Origin: Alphaproteobacteria bacterium
GTDB lineage: Bacteria > Pseudomonadota > Alphaproteobacteria > Caulobacterales > Caulobacteraceae
NCBI GenBank assembly: GCA_018826515.1
Contig: JAHKAM010000007.1
Coordinates: 1-61,628, forward strand
Length of the DNA: 61,628 nt
Reading direction: 5' to 3'
Part shown: piece by piece, positions 19,203 to 28,000 of the stretch
Numbering within the stretch: the first letter of the stretch is position 1
Layout of the letters: each line of letters starts with the position of its first letter
Position numbers and translations under genes: made by a program
The notes under the pieces: generated by a model
What the model saw: only the letters and a program-made list of their open reading frames with translations
What the model was told of the DNA's origin: nothing
Database searches by the model: none

Positions 19203-19216
19203 CGCGGGGCCTGCCC

Positions 19217-20284
19217 CTATTCCGTCGGCGCCGTCATCACCGTCATGCCGGAAGCGACGGCTTGCTGGGCGGCGAGGTCGGCGGCCGGCAGCGGCACCAG
19301 ACCGCGGTCCTGCAGATAGCCGCCGCGGCCGGCGGAGGCGTCGGACATGAACTCCCGGACGAACTGTTCCAGCCCCGGCGTCACACCGACGTGCTGCTTC
19401 TTGACGTAGATGAACATGGAGCGGGAGATCGGGTACTGGCCCGAGGCGATGGTCTCCAGCGTCGGCATGACGCCGTTGACGGCGTGCGCCTTCACCAGAT
19501 TGTTGTTCTGCTCGAGGAAGGAATAGCCGAACACGCCGGTCGAACCGGGCGTGCGGGTCAGGGTCTGGACGATGGCGTTGTCGTTCTCGCCGGAATCGAC
19601 CCAGGCGCCGTCCTCTCGCAGGGTGTGGGCCAGGGTCTCGAACCGGTCCTCGTCGCTCTCGGCCAGGGCGGCCAGGGCGGGGATGGCCTCGGCCGAGGGG
19701 GCCATGGCCAGCTCCAGCCAGGAATCGCGGGTGCCCGAGGTGGGCGGCGGGCCATAGACCTGGATGCGGGTCGCGGGCAGGCCCGGGTTCACCTGGTTCC
19801 AGGTGGCGTGCGGATTGGCGACGAAGGTCCCGTTCGGTCCCGGCACCTCCTTGGCGAGGGCCAGATAGAGGTCGTCGCCCGAGAAGCCGTAGTCGGGAGC
19901 GTTGCGGGCCGTGGCGATGACCAGGCCGTCGAAGCCGATCTTGATCTCGACGATATCGGTGACGCCGTTGGTGCGGCACAGTTCGAACTCCGACGCCTTC
20001 ATCCGGCGCGAGGCGTTGGCGATGTCCGGCGTATTGGGGCCGATGCCCTGGCAGAAGGCCTGGATGCCGCCGCCGGTGCCCAGGGATTCAACGCGCGGCG
20101 CCGCGCCGCCCGAGGTGCGGTTGTAGTTCTCGGCCACCCGGGTGGCGAAGGGGAAGACGGTCGAGGAGCCGGCGGCCCAGATGCCGTCGCGCGCGGTCTG
20201 GTTGCCGGCGGACTGGTCATTGCCGCAGGCGCCCAGAGCGAGCAGGGCGACCGCCGAGGCGGCGGCGAGCAGGGTGCGGGTCAT
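19217..20284 (-). CDS. pstS: Phosphate-binding lipoprotein PstS family
   Basis: 355 residues. A lipoprotein signal ends in the lipobox LALGAC (Cys20), so the protein is membrane-anchored in the periplasm. The phosphate-binding fold is shown by WAAGSSTVFPFATRVAENY, LGTGGGIQAFCQGIG, ANASRRMK, PPTSGTRDSWLE and YSFLEQNNNLVKAHAVNG. PstS delivers phosphate to the PstCAB ABC transporter. No pstC, pstA, pstB or phoU gene is next to it, so it is a detached copy. A PhoB-box-like sequence lies 38 bases upstream. Confidence 0.92.
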   Translation of the reverse strand: MTRTLLAAASAVALLALGACGNDQSAGNQTARDGIWAAGSSTVFPFATRVAENYNRTSGGAAPRVESLGTGGGIQAFCQGIGPNTPDIANASRRMKASEFELCRTNGVTDIVEIKIGFDGLVIATARNAPDYGFSGDDLYLALAKEVPGPNGTFVANPHATWNQVNPGLPATRIQVYGPPPTSGTRDSWLELAMAPSAEAIPALAALAESDEDRFETLAHTLREDGAWVDSGENDNAIVQTLTRTPGSTGVFGYSFLEQNNNLVKAHAVNGVMPTLETIASGQYPISRSMFIYVKKQHVGVTPGLEQFVREFMSDASAGRGGYLQDRGLVPLPAADLAAQQAVASGMTVMTAPTE

Positions 20285-20321
20285 GATCAGTCTCCGGACA
20301 AGTGAGGTTCGGGGTGCTTAG

Positions 20322-20339
20322 ATCAGAGGATTGTGACGG
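20322..20339 (-). promoter_or_regulatory. Possible PhoB box upstream of pstS
   Basis: On the minus strand the sequence reads CCGTCAC-AATC-CTCTGAT: two heptamers resembling CTGTCAT with the correct 4-base spacer and 11-base period, each with two mismatches. It lies about 38 bases before the pstS ATG. Placement and spacing support phosphate-starvation control by PhoB, but the match is weak. Confidence 0.35.
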
Positions 20340-20353
20340 TTGGGCGAAGGGAG

Positions 20354-20453
20354 GGATCAGGGAGTAGGGAGCAGGGAGTAGGGAAAATCTGACCCAGGGG
20401 GAAACTCGATGTCCACCCTCACTCCCTGCCCCCAATTCCTACTGCCTACGCTC
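20354..20453. repeat. AGTAGGG-heptamer repeat region
   Basis: Contains AGTAGGG-AGCAGGG-AGTAGGG (about 20362-20382), and on the right a degraded complementary arm around ACTCCCTGCCCCCAATTCCT and CTACTGCC. The same heptamer is found as five perfect tandem copies of CCCTACT at 51046-51080. The region abuts the stop codon of the lipoamide dehydrogenase gene and may form its transcript end. Confidence 0.6.
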
Positions 20454-21851
20454 CTAGATGTGGATCGCATGCCCCAGCGCCCGCAGCGACGCCTCGTGGA
20501 AGGCCTCGCCCATGGTCGGGTGGACGTGGATGGTTCCGGCGACGTCTTCCAGCACCGCGCCCATCTCCAGCATCTGGGCGAAGCTGTTGCTGAGTTCCGA
20601 GACGTGCTGGCCCACGGCCTGGACGCCCAGCAGCCGGTGATCGGTCTTCGACGCCAGAACGCGGACGAAACCGCCGTCGTCGCCGGCCTCCAGCGCAAGC
20701 GCCCGGCCGATGGCCATGAGGGGGAAGACGGCGGTGATGACGTCGTCGCGGCCCTCGACGTCGAGCGGCGTCAGGCCGGCGGAGACGATCTCGGGCTCGG
20801 TGAAACAGACGGCGGCGATGGTGACGGGGTCGAAGCGCTTGTCATGGCCGGCGATGATCTCGGCGACGATCTCGCCCTGGGCCGAGCCCTTGTGGGCCAG
20901 CATGGGTTCGCCGGTCAGGTCGCCGACGGCCCAGACGTTTTTCATGCTGGTGGCGCAGCGGTCGTCGATCTTCACGAACGGCCCGGCCATGGCCACGCCC
21001 ATGTTCTCGAGGCCCCAGCCTTTTGTGCGCGGGCGGCGGCCGACGGTGACCAGGACCTTGTCGGCCTTCAGCTTGAGGGCGGCGCCGTCCTTCGTGGTGA
21101 CGTTGAGCTGGCCCTTCTCGAACGAGCCGGCTTTCGCGCCGAGGTAAAGGTCGACGCCGTGCTTCTCCAGCCATTTCTGCACCGGATCGGTCAGGACCTT
21201 GTCGTAGAGCGGCAGCAGGCGGTCGGCCATTTCGACGATGGCGACCTCGGCGCCGAGCTTGCGGAAGGCGATGCCGAGTTCGAGGCCGATGTAACCGCCG
21301 CCGACGACGACCAGCTTGCCCGGGACCTTGTCCAGCGACAGGGCCTCGGTCGAGGAGATGACGTCGCCGCCGAACTTCAGGAAGGGCAGTTCGACCGGCT
21401 CGGAGCCGGTGGCGAGGATGACGTGTTCGGCGCTGATGACGATGTCGCCGTCGGCGGTCTTCACCGTGCAGGTCTTGGCGTCGGAGAATTCGGCCCAGCC
21501 GTTGATGACCTTGACCTTGGCCTTCTTCAGCAGGCCCGCGACGCCGGCGTTCAGCTTGCGGACGATGCCGTCCTTCCACGCGGTGGTCTGGGCCAGGTCG
21601 ATGGCGGGTTTGCTGGCTGTGATGCCGAGGGTCCCGCCGGCGGCGGCTTTCGCCACCGTCTCGAATTTCGAGGCGGCGTGGATGATGGCCTTGGAGGGGA
21701 TGCAGCCGACGTTCAGGCAGGTGCCGCCGAGACCGTCGCCGCCGTCCACCAGCACGGTATCGAGGCCCAGCTGGCCGCAGCGGATGCCGGCGACATAGCC
21801 GCCGGTGCCGGCGCCGATGATCAGGACCTTGGTTTTGATGGTTTCTGCCAT
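20454..21851 (-). CDS. lpdV: Dihydrolipoyl dehydrogenase (E3) of the branched-chain complex
   Basis: 465 residues from the ATG at 21851. Reoxidises the dihydrolipoyl groups of E2 with NAD+. FAD-binding VLIIGAGTGGYVAGIRCGQ, the redox disulfide GGTCLNVGCIPSK, NAD-binding VVVGGGYIGLELG, the second FAD motif VWAVGDLTGEPMLAHK and the C-terminal dimer-interface His-Glu pair (IHVHPTMGEAFHEA) are all present. It is the last gene of the four-gene operon, five bases after the E2 stop. The symbol lpdV is by analogy with Pseudomonas bkd operons. Confidence 0.95.
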   Translation of the reverse strand: MAETIKTKVLIIGAGTGGYVAGIRCGQLGLDTVLVDGGDGLGGTCLNVGCIPSKAIIHAASKFETVAKAAAGGTLGITASKPAIDLAQTTAWKDGIVRKLNAGVAGLLKKAKVKVINGWAEFSDAKTCTVKTADGDIVISAEHVILATGSEPVELPFLKFGGDVISSTEALSLDKVPGKLVVVGGGYIGLELGIAFRKLGAEVAIVEMADRLLPLYDKVLTDPVQKWLEKHGVDLYLGAKAGSFEKGQLNVTTKDGAALKLKADKVLVTVGRRPRTKGWGLENMGVAMAGPFVKIDDRCATSMKNVWAVGDLTGEPMLAHKGSAQGEIVAEIIAGHDKRFDPVTIAAVCFTEPEIVSAGLTPLDVEGRDDVITAVFPLMAIGRALALEAGDDGGFVRVLASKTDHRLLGVQAVGQHVSELSNSFAQMLEMGAVLEDVAGTIHVHPTMGEAFHEASLRALGHAIHI

Positions 21852-21856
21852 GGTTC

Positions 21857-23584
21857 TCAGTTCATCCAGAGGGTCGCGGGGTGCTCCAGCAGACCCTTGA
21901 TGCGCTGCACGAAGACCGCCGCGTCGTGGCCGTCGACGATGCGGTGATCGAAGCTGGAGGACAGGTTCATCATCTTGCGGACGACCATCTGGCCGTCCTT
22001 CACGACCACCCGTTCGGCGATCTTGTTGGGGCCGACGATGGCGACCTCGGGGTGGTTGATGATCGGGGTGTGGATGACCCCGCCCAGCGTGCCCAGCGAG
22101 GTGATGGTGATGGTCGAGCCGGTCAGTTCGTCGCGCTTGGCCGAGCCGTCCTTGGCCGCGCCCGAGACGCGGCCGATCTCCAGCGCCGTGGCCCAAGGGT
22201 CGAGGGATTCGGCGTGGCGGACCACCGGGACCATCAGGCCGTTGGGCGTCTGGGCGGCGATGCCGATGTGGACGGCGGCGTGCGTCGTCAGGACGCCGGC
22301 CTCGTCGTCGTAGTGCGAGTTGATGGTCGGCTGGTCGCGCAGGGCGACGACCATGGCGCGGGCGATGAAGGGCAGGACATTCAGCTTGGGCTGGTCCTTG
22401 CGCTTCTTGGCATTGAGGTGGGCGCGAAGCTCCTCGAGGGCGGTGACGTCTATCTCCTCCACATAGGTGATGTGGGGGATGCGCCGGACGCTCTCGGCCA
22501 TCTTCTCCGCGATCTTGCGACGGACGCCGATGATGCGGGTGTCCGTGGTTCCTTCGTGCCGCTCGTAGGCGGAGGCCGTCGATGTTCCGGACGCGGACGG
22601 AGTGCGGCCGCCGGATGAGACGTATGCGTCAAGGTCGCCGTGCTCGATCCGACCGGCGGGGCCGGAGCCGGGGACGAACTGGAGTTCGATGCCGAGATCG
22701 CGGGCGCGGTTGCGCACGGCGGGGGAGGCGAGCGGGCGTTCACCGCGTGCGGAGAGGGTGCGGGCGGGCGCCCCTCCACCAGCCTTCGGCTGGTCCCCCT
22801 CCCCACTGCGTGGGGAGGAGACGGACGCGGCGGTCGCCGTCGCCGTCTGTCCCCCTTTTAGGGGGACCGAAGCCTGCGGAGCAGGGTTCGAGGGGGGCGG
22901 CGCCTCACCACGATTGCCCTTGCCCTCGACCTGGAAGCTGACCAGAGGGCCGCCGACGGCGAGTTGCTGGCCCGCTTCGCCGTGCAGGGCGACGACGGTC
23001 CCGGCGACCGGCGAGGTCAGTTCGACCGTGGCCTTGTCGGTCATGATGTCGGCGACGATCTGGTCCTCGGCGACGATGTCGCCGACCTTGATGTGCCAGC
23101 CGACCAGTTCGGCTTCCGCGGTGCCTTCGCCGACGTCGGGGAGTTTGAAGACGAAATTGGCTGAACCCGCTGAGCCCTCCCCCTCGACGGGGGAGGGTTG
23201 GGTGGGGGTGGAGGCAGGCTGTTGTGATGCGGCTACGGAAAGCGCGGACGGAGCCTTTTGCGTCTCAACGGTGGCAGCGGGGCGAGCACCCCCATCCCCG
23301 ACCCTTCCCCCGTCGAGGGGGAAGGGAGAAGAATTGCCTTCTCCCTCGACCTCGAATTCCACCAGCGGCGAGCCGACGGCCAGCTGCTGGCCCGGTTCGC
23401 CGTGGGCGGCCAGCACCTTGCCGGCGACGGGGCTGGTCAGTTCGACCGTGGCCTTGTCGGTCATGATGTCGGCGATGATCTGGTCCTCGGCGACCGTGTC
23501 GCCGACCTTCACATGCCAGGCGACCAGTTCGGCCTCGGCCGTGCCCTCGCCGACGTCGGGCAGTTTGAAGACGTAACGACCCAT
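21857..23584 (-). CDS. bkdB: Branched-chain 2-oxoacid dehydrogenase E2 with two lipoyl domains and repeat-derived linkers
   Basis: 575 residues. Two almost identical lipoyl domains (residues about 1-80 and 143-222, lipoyl lysines K44 and K184 in IMTDKATVEL) are followed by a peripheral-subunit-binding domain (about 285-322, SPAVRNRARDLGI) and the acyltransferase domain (about 345-575, with the active-site SFDHRIVDGHDAAVF). It transfers branched acyl groups to CoA. The linkers are odd: residues 86-137 and about 227-269 are encoded by palindromic elements of the kind found between genes in this window. Pseudomonas BkdB has a single lipoyl domain, so the domain is duplicated here. Two bases separate it from the E1 beta stop. 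Confidence 0.94.
   Translation of the reverse strand: MGRYVFKLPDVGEGTAEAELVAWHVKVGDTVAEDQIIADIMTDKATVELTSPVAGKVLAAHGEPGQQLAVGSPLVEFEVEGEGNSSPFPLDGGRVGDGGARPAATVETQKAPSALSVAASQQPASTPTQPSPVEGEGSAGSANFVFKLPDVGEGTAEAELVGWHIKVGDIVAEDQIVADIMTDKATVELTSPVAGTVVALHGEAGQQLAVGGPLVSFQVEGKGNRGEAPPPSNPAPQASVPLKGGQTATATAASVSSPRSGEGDQPKAGGGAPARTLSARGERPLASPAVRNRARDLGIELQFVPGSGPAGRIEHGDLDAYVSSGGRTPSASGTSTASAYERHEGTTDTRIIGVRRKIAEKMAESVRRIPHITYVEEIDVTALEELRAHLNAKKRKDQPKLNVLPFIARAMVVALRDQPTINSHYDDEAGVLTTHAAVHIGIAAQTPNGLMVPVVRHAESLDPWATALEIGRVSGAAKDGSAKRDELTGSTITITSLGTLGGVIHTPIINHPEVAIVGPNKIAERVVVKDGQMVVRKMMNLSSSFDHRIVDGHDAAVFVQRIKGLLEHPATLWMN
22780..22905. repeat. Palindromic element inside the second E2 linker
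   Basis: Left part: hairpin CCAGCCTTCGGCTGG and then CCCTCCCCACTGCGTGGGGAGG. Right part: hairpin GTCCCCCTTTTAGGGGGAC and then GAAGCCTGCGGAGCAGGGTTC. These are nested palindromes of the type that normally sits between genes in Caulobacterales. Here they are translated, on the minus strand, into residues about 227-269 of the E2 protein (PPPSNPAPQASVPLKGG ... SPRSGEGDQPKAGG). Confidence 0.7.
23174..23328. repeat. Family A palindromic element inside the first E2 linker
   Basis: The left end GCCCTCCCCCTCGACGGGGG with AGGGTTGGGTGGGGGTGG is the reverse complement of the right end of the intergenic elements at 3100-3258 and 4010-4197. The right end CCCCCATCCCCGACCCTTCC with CCCGTCGAGGGGGAAGGG is the reverse complement of their left end. 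The whole ~155-base unit is therefore a reversed family A copy kept in frame within bkdB, encoding residues 86-137. Confidence 0.8.
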
Positions 23585-23585
23585 C

Positions 23586-24710
<1,125 letters not shown>

Positions 24711-24712
24711 GG

Positions 24713-25948
24713 TCAGACCCCCACCTCGCGGCGCTGTTCGGTGATGCGCCAGTCCTCGGTCGCATAGACCTCCTCGAACATGGTCTTCACCGAGGGGCGC
24801 GACTGGCCGAGGGTGCCGATGGCCTCGGACTCCTTGCCGGCGGCGCGGACCTGGTCGACGGCCTCGGCCTCGGCGGCGGTCTGCTGCGCGTCGGACCATT
24901 CGCCCAGGGCGATCAGATGCTGTTTGAGGCGGGCGACCGGATCGCCCAGCGGCCATTTGTCGTGCTCGTCGGCGGGGCGGTAGCGGCTGGGGTCGTCCGA
25001 GGTCGAGTGCGGGGCGCCGCGGTAGGTGAACAGCTCGATGACCGTCGCGCCCTGGTTGGAGCGGGCGCGCTCCTCGGCCCACTGGGTCGCGGCCCAGACG
25101 GCGAGGAAGTCATTGCCGTCGACGCGCAGGGCCGGCAGGCCGTAGCCGATGGCCTTGGAGGCGAAGGTGGTCTCGAGCCCGCCGGCGATGCCCTGGAAGG
25201 AGCTGATGGCCCACTGGTTGTTGACGATGTTGAGGATGACCGGCGCGCGGTAGACGCTGGCGAAGGTCAGGGCGTTGTGGAAGTCGCCCTCGGCGGTGGC
25301 GCCGTCGCCGATCCAGGTGATGGCGATCTTGTCGTCGCCCTTGTAGGCGCTGGCCATGGCCCAGCCGACGGCCTGCGGCACCTGGGTGCCGAGATTGCCG
25401 CTGATGGTGAAGAAGCCAAAGTCCTTCGCCGAATACATGATCGGCAGCTGCCGGCCTTTGATCGGATCCGAGGCGTTGGAATAGATCTGGTTCATCATGG
25501 TCGCGAGCGGATAGCCGCGCGCGATCAGCAGGCCCTGCTGGCGATAGGTGGGGAAGCCCATGTCCTCGCGCGACAGGATCATGCCCTGGGCGACGGCGAT
25601 GGCCTCCTCGCCCGTGCATTTCATGTAGAAGCTGGTCTTGCCCTGGCGGTGGGCGCGATGCATCCGGTCGTCGAAGGCGCGGGTCAGGATCATGGCCTTG
25701 AGCCCCTTGCGCAGGGTCTCGGCGTCGAGCTTCGGGTTCCACGGGCCAAGGGCGTGGCCGTCGTCGTCGAGCACCCGCACCAGCCGGAAGGCGTGGTCGC
25801 GCATGTCGAACGGCGCCGTCGAGACCTCGGGGCGTTCCACGACGCCGGCCGGGTCCAGCTTCAGATGGCTGAAGTCGGTGGGGTCGCCGGGCCGGCCCGA
25901 AGGCTCCGGCACGCGCAAAGACAAGGCTTGGCTATTGGGCTTCTTCAT
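24713..25948 (-). CDS. bkdA1: Branched-chain 2-oxoacid dehydrogenase E1 alpha subunit
   Basis: 411 residues from the ATG at 25948 (MKKPNSQALSLRVPEPSGRP), the same length as Pseudomonas BkdA1 (about 410); the frame is open to 26038, but that region is the promoter facing the regulator. Thiamine-diphosphate motif: GDGATAEGDFHNALTFASVY ending in NNQWAIS. The phosphorylation-loop-like region YRGAPHSTSDDPSRYR and FYMKCTGEEAIAVA are typical of BCKDH rather than pyruvate dehydrogenase. First gene of the operon E1 alpha-E1 beta-E2-E3, divergent from an Lrp-type regulator. Confidence 0.95.
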   Translation of the reverse strand: MKKPNSQALSLRVPEPSGRPGDPTDFSHLKLDPAGVVERPEVSTAPFDMRDHAFRLVRVLDDDGHALGPWNPKLDAETLRKGLKAMILTRAFDDRMHRAHRQGKTSFYMKCTGEEAIAVAQGMILSREDMGFPTYRQQGLLIARGYPLATMMNQIYSNASDPIKGRQLPIMYSAKDFGFFTISGNLGTQVPQAVGWAMASAYKGDDKIAITWIGDGATAEGDFHNALTFASVYRAPVILNIVNNQWAISSFQGIAGGLETTFASKAIGYGLPALRVDGNDFLAVWAATQWAEERARSNQGATVIELFTYRGAPHSTSDDPSRYRPADEHDKWPLGDPVARLKQHLIALGEWSDAQQTAAEAEAVDQVRAAGKESEAIGTLGQSRPSVKTMFEEVYATEDWRITEQRREVGV

Positions 25949-26090
25949 TCCGTCCCGTCCGGTTGATCCGACCGCGTTTCCTCGGCTGCGATTTAGCACG
26001 CTCTCCCAGACAAGGCTCGCCTGAATTTGACCTTGCACTGTGCGGATCGGAGGTATTTTATTGCGTCATAACTCGATCAGGAGAAACGCC

Positions 26091-26579
26091 TTGGCTGACG
26101 ATCTGGATCCCGTCGACGCCCGCATTCTGGACATCCTGCAGCAGGACGCCGGATTGTCGGTGGCCGAGGTGGCGGACCGTGTCGGCCTGTCGGCCTCGCC
26201 GTGCTGGCGGCGCATCAAGAGACTGGAGGACACCGGCTTCATCCGCAAGCGGGTGACCCTGCTGGACGCGACCAAACTGGGTCTGGATTTCGAGGTCTAT
26301 GCGATCGTCAAGCTGAGCCTGCCCTCGACCGAGAACCTCGACGCCTTCGAGACCGCGGTCTCGGCCTGGCCCGAGGTGGTGCAGTGCGCCACCATCACCG
26401 GGCGCGAGGACTATGTGCTGCGGATCATCACCTCGGACATGCACGCCTTCGACCAGTTCCTGCGTCACAAGCTGCTCAGCCTCGGCATCGTCTCGGACTG
26501 CGAGAGCCATATCGTCACCCGCGGCGTGAAGAATGTGACCGCCCTGCCCCTTGGCATCGTCACCCCGCACGTCGGTTGA
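26091..26579 (+). CDS. bkdR: Lrp/AsnC-family regulator, BkdR-like
   Basis: 162 residues from a TTG at 26091 that has AGGAG seven bases upstream; a GTG at 26040 is in frame but lacks such a site. N-terminal helix-turn-helix (DLDPVDARILDILQQDAGLS, VADRVGLSASPCWRRIKRLE) and C-terminal AsnC ligand-binding domain (about residues 65-145; TGREDYVLRIITSDMHAF). It diverges from bkdA1 across 142 bases, the arrangement of Pseudomonas bkdR, so it probably activates the operon in response to branched-chain amino acids. That role is inferred from position and family. Confidence 0.9.
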   Translation: MADDLDPVDARILDILQQDAGLSVAEVADRVGLSASPCWRRIKRLEDTGFIRKRVTLLDATKLGLDFEVYAIVKLSLPSTENLDAFETAVSAWPEVVQCATITGREDYVLRIITSDMHAFDQFLRHKLLSLGIVSDCESHIVTRGVKNVTALPLGIVTPHVG

Positions 26580-26656
26580 GCCACATTACCAATCCTTGAG
26601 TTGGCGGAAGCCGCCGCGCCGGGGATAGTCGGGGCGACCCTTGGGGGAGGCTCGTC

Positions 26657-27988
26657 ATGCGTATCGCTACCGTCATTCTGGCCGGCCTGCTGGCGCTTCC
26701 GGCCGCCGCGGCCGCGGCGCAGCAGGAGCCGGCGCCAGTCGCCAGCGCCACCGAATCCGATGTCCAGGCCTTCCGCCGCCTGCGGGCCGAGGGCGTAGCG
26801 GCGGCGGGCGCCCAGGACCTGCCCACCGCGGCGACGCGGCTGGCCGAAGCCGATGCGCGGATACCCAACCACCCCGGGCTGATCCTGTTGCGTGCGCGTG
26901 TCGCCGCCCTGTCCGGACAGACGGACGAGGCCCTGGCCCAGGTGAGGCGGTTTGCAAGGCTCGGCCTGGTCCACGACCTCGCCCGGGACCGGACCCTGTC
27001 GACCCTGTCCGCGGCGCCCGGTTTTGCGGCGGCGGTCGAGGCCCTGGAAGCCAATCAGGCGCCGGTCGGCGCCGACCGCCTGGCCGAGGTCGCCGGGATC
27101 GACGGATCGGTGATCGCCGAGAGTCTGGTCCGGGATGAGACACGGGGACGGTGGCTGGTTTCGCAGGTGCGCGGACGGACCATCGTCGCCATGGCCGATG
27201 ACGGGACGGTGTCGGACTTCCTCGGCGCCGACCCGGACACCGGCGCCATTCTGGGCATGGCCGTGGACGCCGGATCCGGCGTCCTGTGGGCGGCGACCTC
27301 GCCCCTGCCCCCGGCTGTCCATGGGCTGCTCGCAGACGCCACGCGACCGGCTCCGGCCCTGCTGAAGATCGATCTGGCCACGGCGGCGGTGCTGGCGCGC
27401 CTCGCGCTGCCGGCCGGACCGCCCGAACGCGGCCCGGGCGATATCGTCCGCGCGGCTGACGGGACGATCTATGTGGCGGACTCCTTGACCGGCGACATAC
27501 TGGTCCTGCCGTCCGGAGGGTCGGCGCTCGGGACCCTGCTGCCCGCCGGGACGCTGGGATCGCCGCAAGGGATGGTCGTCACGCCCGACGGGACGGCCCT
27601 GATCGTCGCCGACTATTCCTCCGGCCTGTGGCGGATCGACCGGACAACCGGGGCCGCTCGACGCCTGGCCGCCCCGGCCGACGCCAGTCTGATCGGCATC
27701 GACGGCCTGACCACAGACGGCGGCGTCCTCTACGGCTTCCAGAACGGCGTGGCGCCGCAGCGGGTGCTGACGCTGACGCTGACGCCGGACGCGGACTGGA
27801 CCGCGATCGGCGCGGTCGAGGTGCTGGCCGCCAATCTGCCGATGATCGACGAGCCAACGACAGGGCTGGTCCGGAATCGCGAACTGGTGTTCGTTTCGCG
27901 TTCGCAGTGGAGCGATTTCGGCGGGGACGGGGCGCAGACGACGCCCACGCCCGCGCCGGCGATCATCGCAAGGCTGCCGCTGGACTGA
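26657..27988 (+). CDS. Exported beta-propeller (SMP-30/NHL-like) protein
   Basis: 443 residues with a clear signal peptide (MRIATVILAGLLALPAAAAA, cleavage near AAAQQ) and GGGAGG before the ATG. Residues about 35-125 form a helical, TPR-like segment (RLRAEGVAAAGAQDLPTAAT). From about residue 135 on, repeated blades are visible: GRWLVSQVRGRTIVAMADDG, MAVDAGSGVLWAAT, DIVRAADGTIYVADSLTGDI, GMVVTPDGTALIVADYSSGL and IDGLTTDGGVLYGFQNG. Periplasmic; substrate or partner unknown. Followed 12 bases later by the pirin gene. Confidence 0.82.
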   Translation: MRIATVILAGLLALPAAAAAAQQEPAPVASATESDVQAFRRLRAEGVAAAGAQDLPTAATRLAEADARIPNHPGLILLRARVAALSGQTDEALAQVRRFARLGLVHDLARDRTLSTLSAAPGFAAAVEALEANQAPVGADRLAEVAGIDGSVIAESLVRDETRGRWLVSQVRGRTIVAMADDGTVSDFLGADPDTGAILGMAVDAGSGVLWAATSPLPPAVHGLLADATRPAPALLKIDLATAAVLARLALPAGPPERGPGDIVRAADGTIYVADSLTGDILVLPSGGSALGTLLPAGTLGSPQGMVVTPDGTALIVADYSSGLWRIDRTTGAARRLAAPADASLIGIDGLTTDGGVLYGFQNGVAPQRVLTLTLTPDADWTAIGAVEVLAANLPMIDEPTTGLVRNRELVFVSRSQWSDFGGDGAQTTPTPAPAIIARLPLD

Positions 27989-28000
27989 ACGGAGCCTGAC

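Noticed and set aside
20454..22196. 580-codon form of the lipoamide dehydrogenase reaching into the E2 gene
   Set aside because: The true start is the ATG at 21851 with family-typical N-terminus; the rest is a shadow of bkdB.
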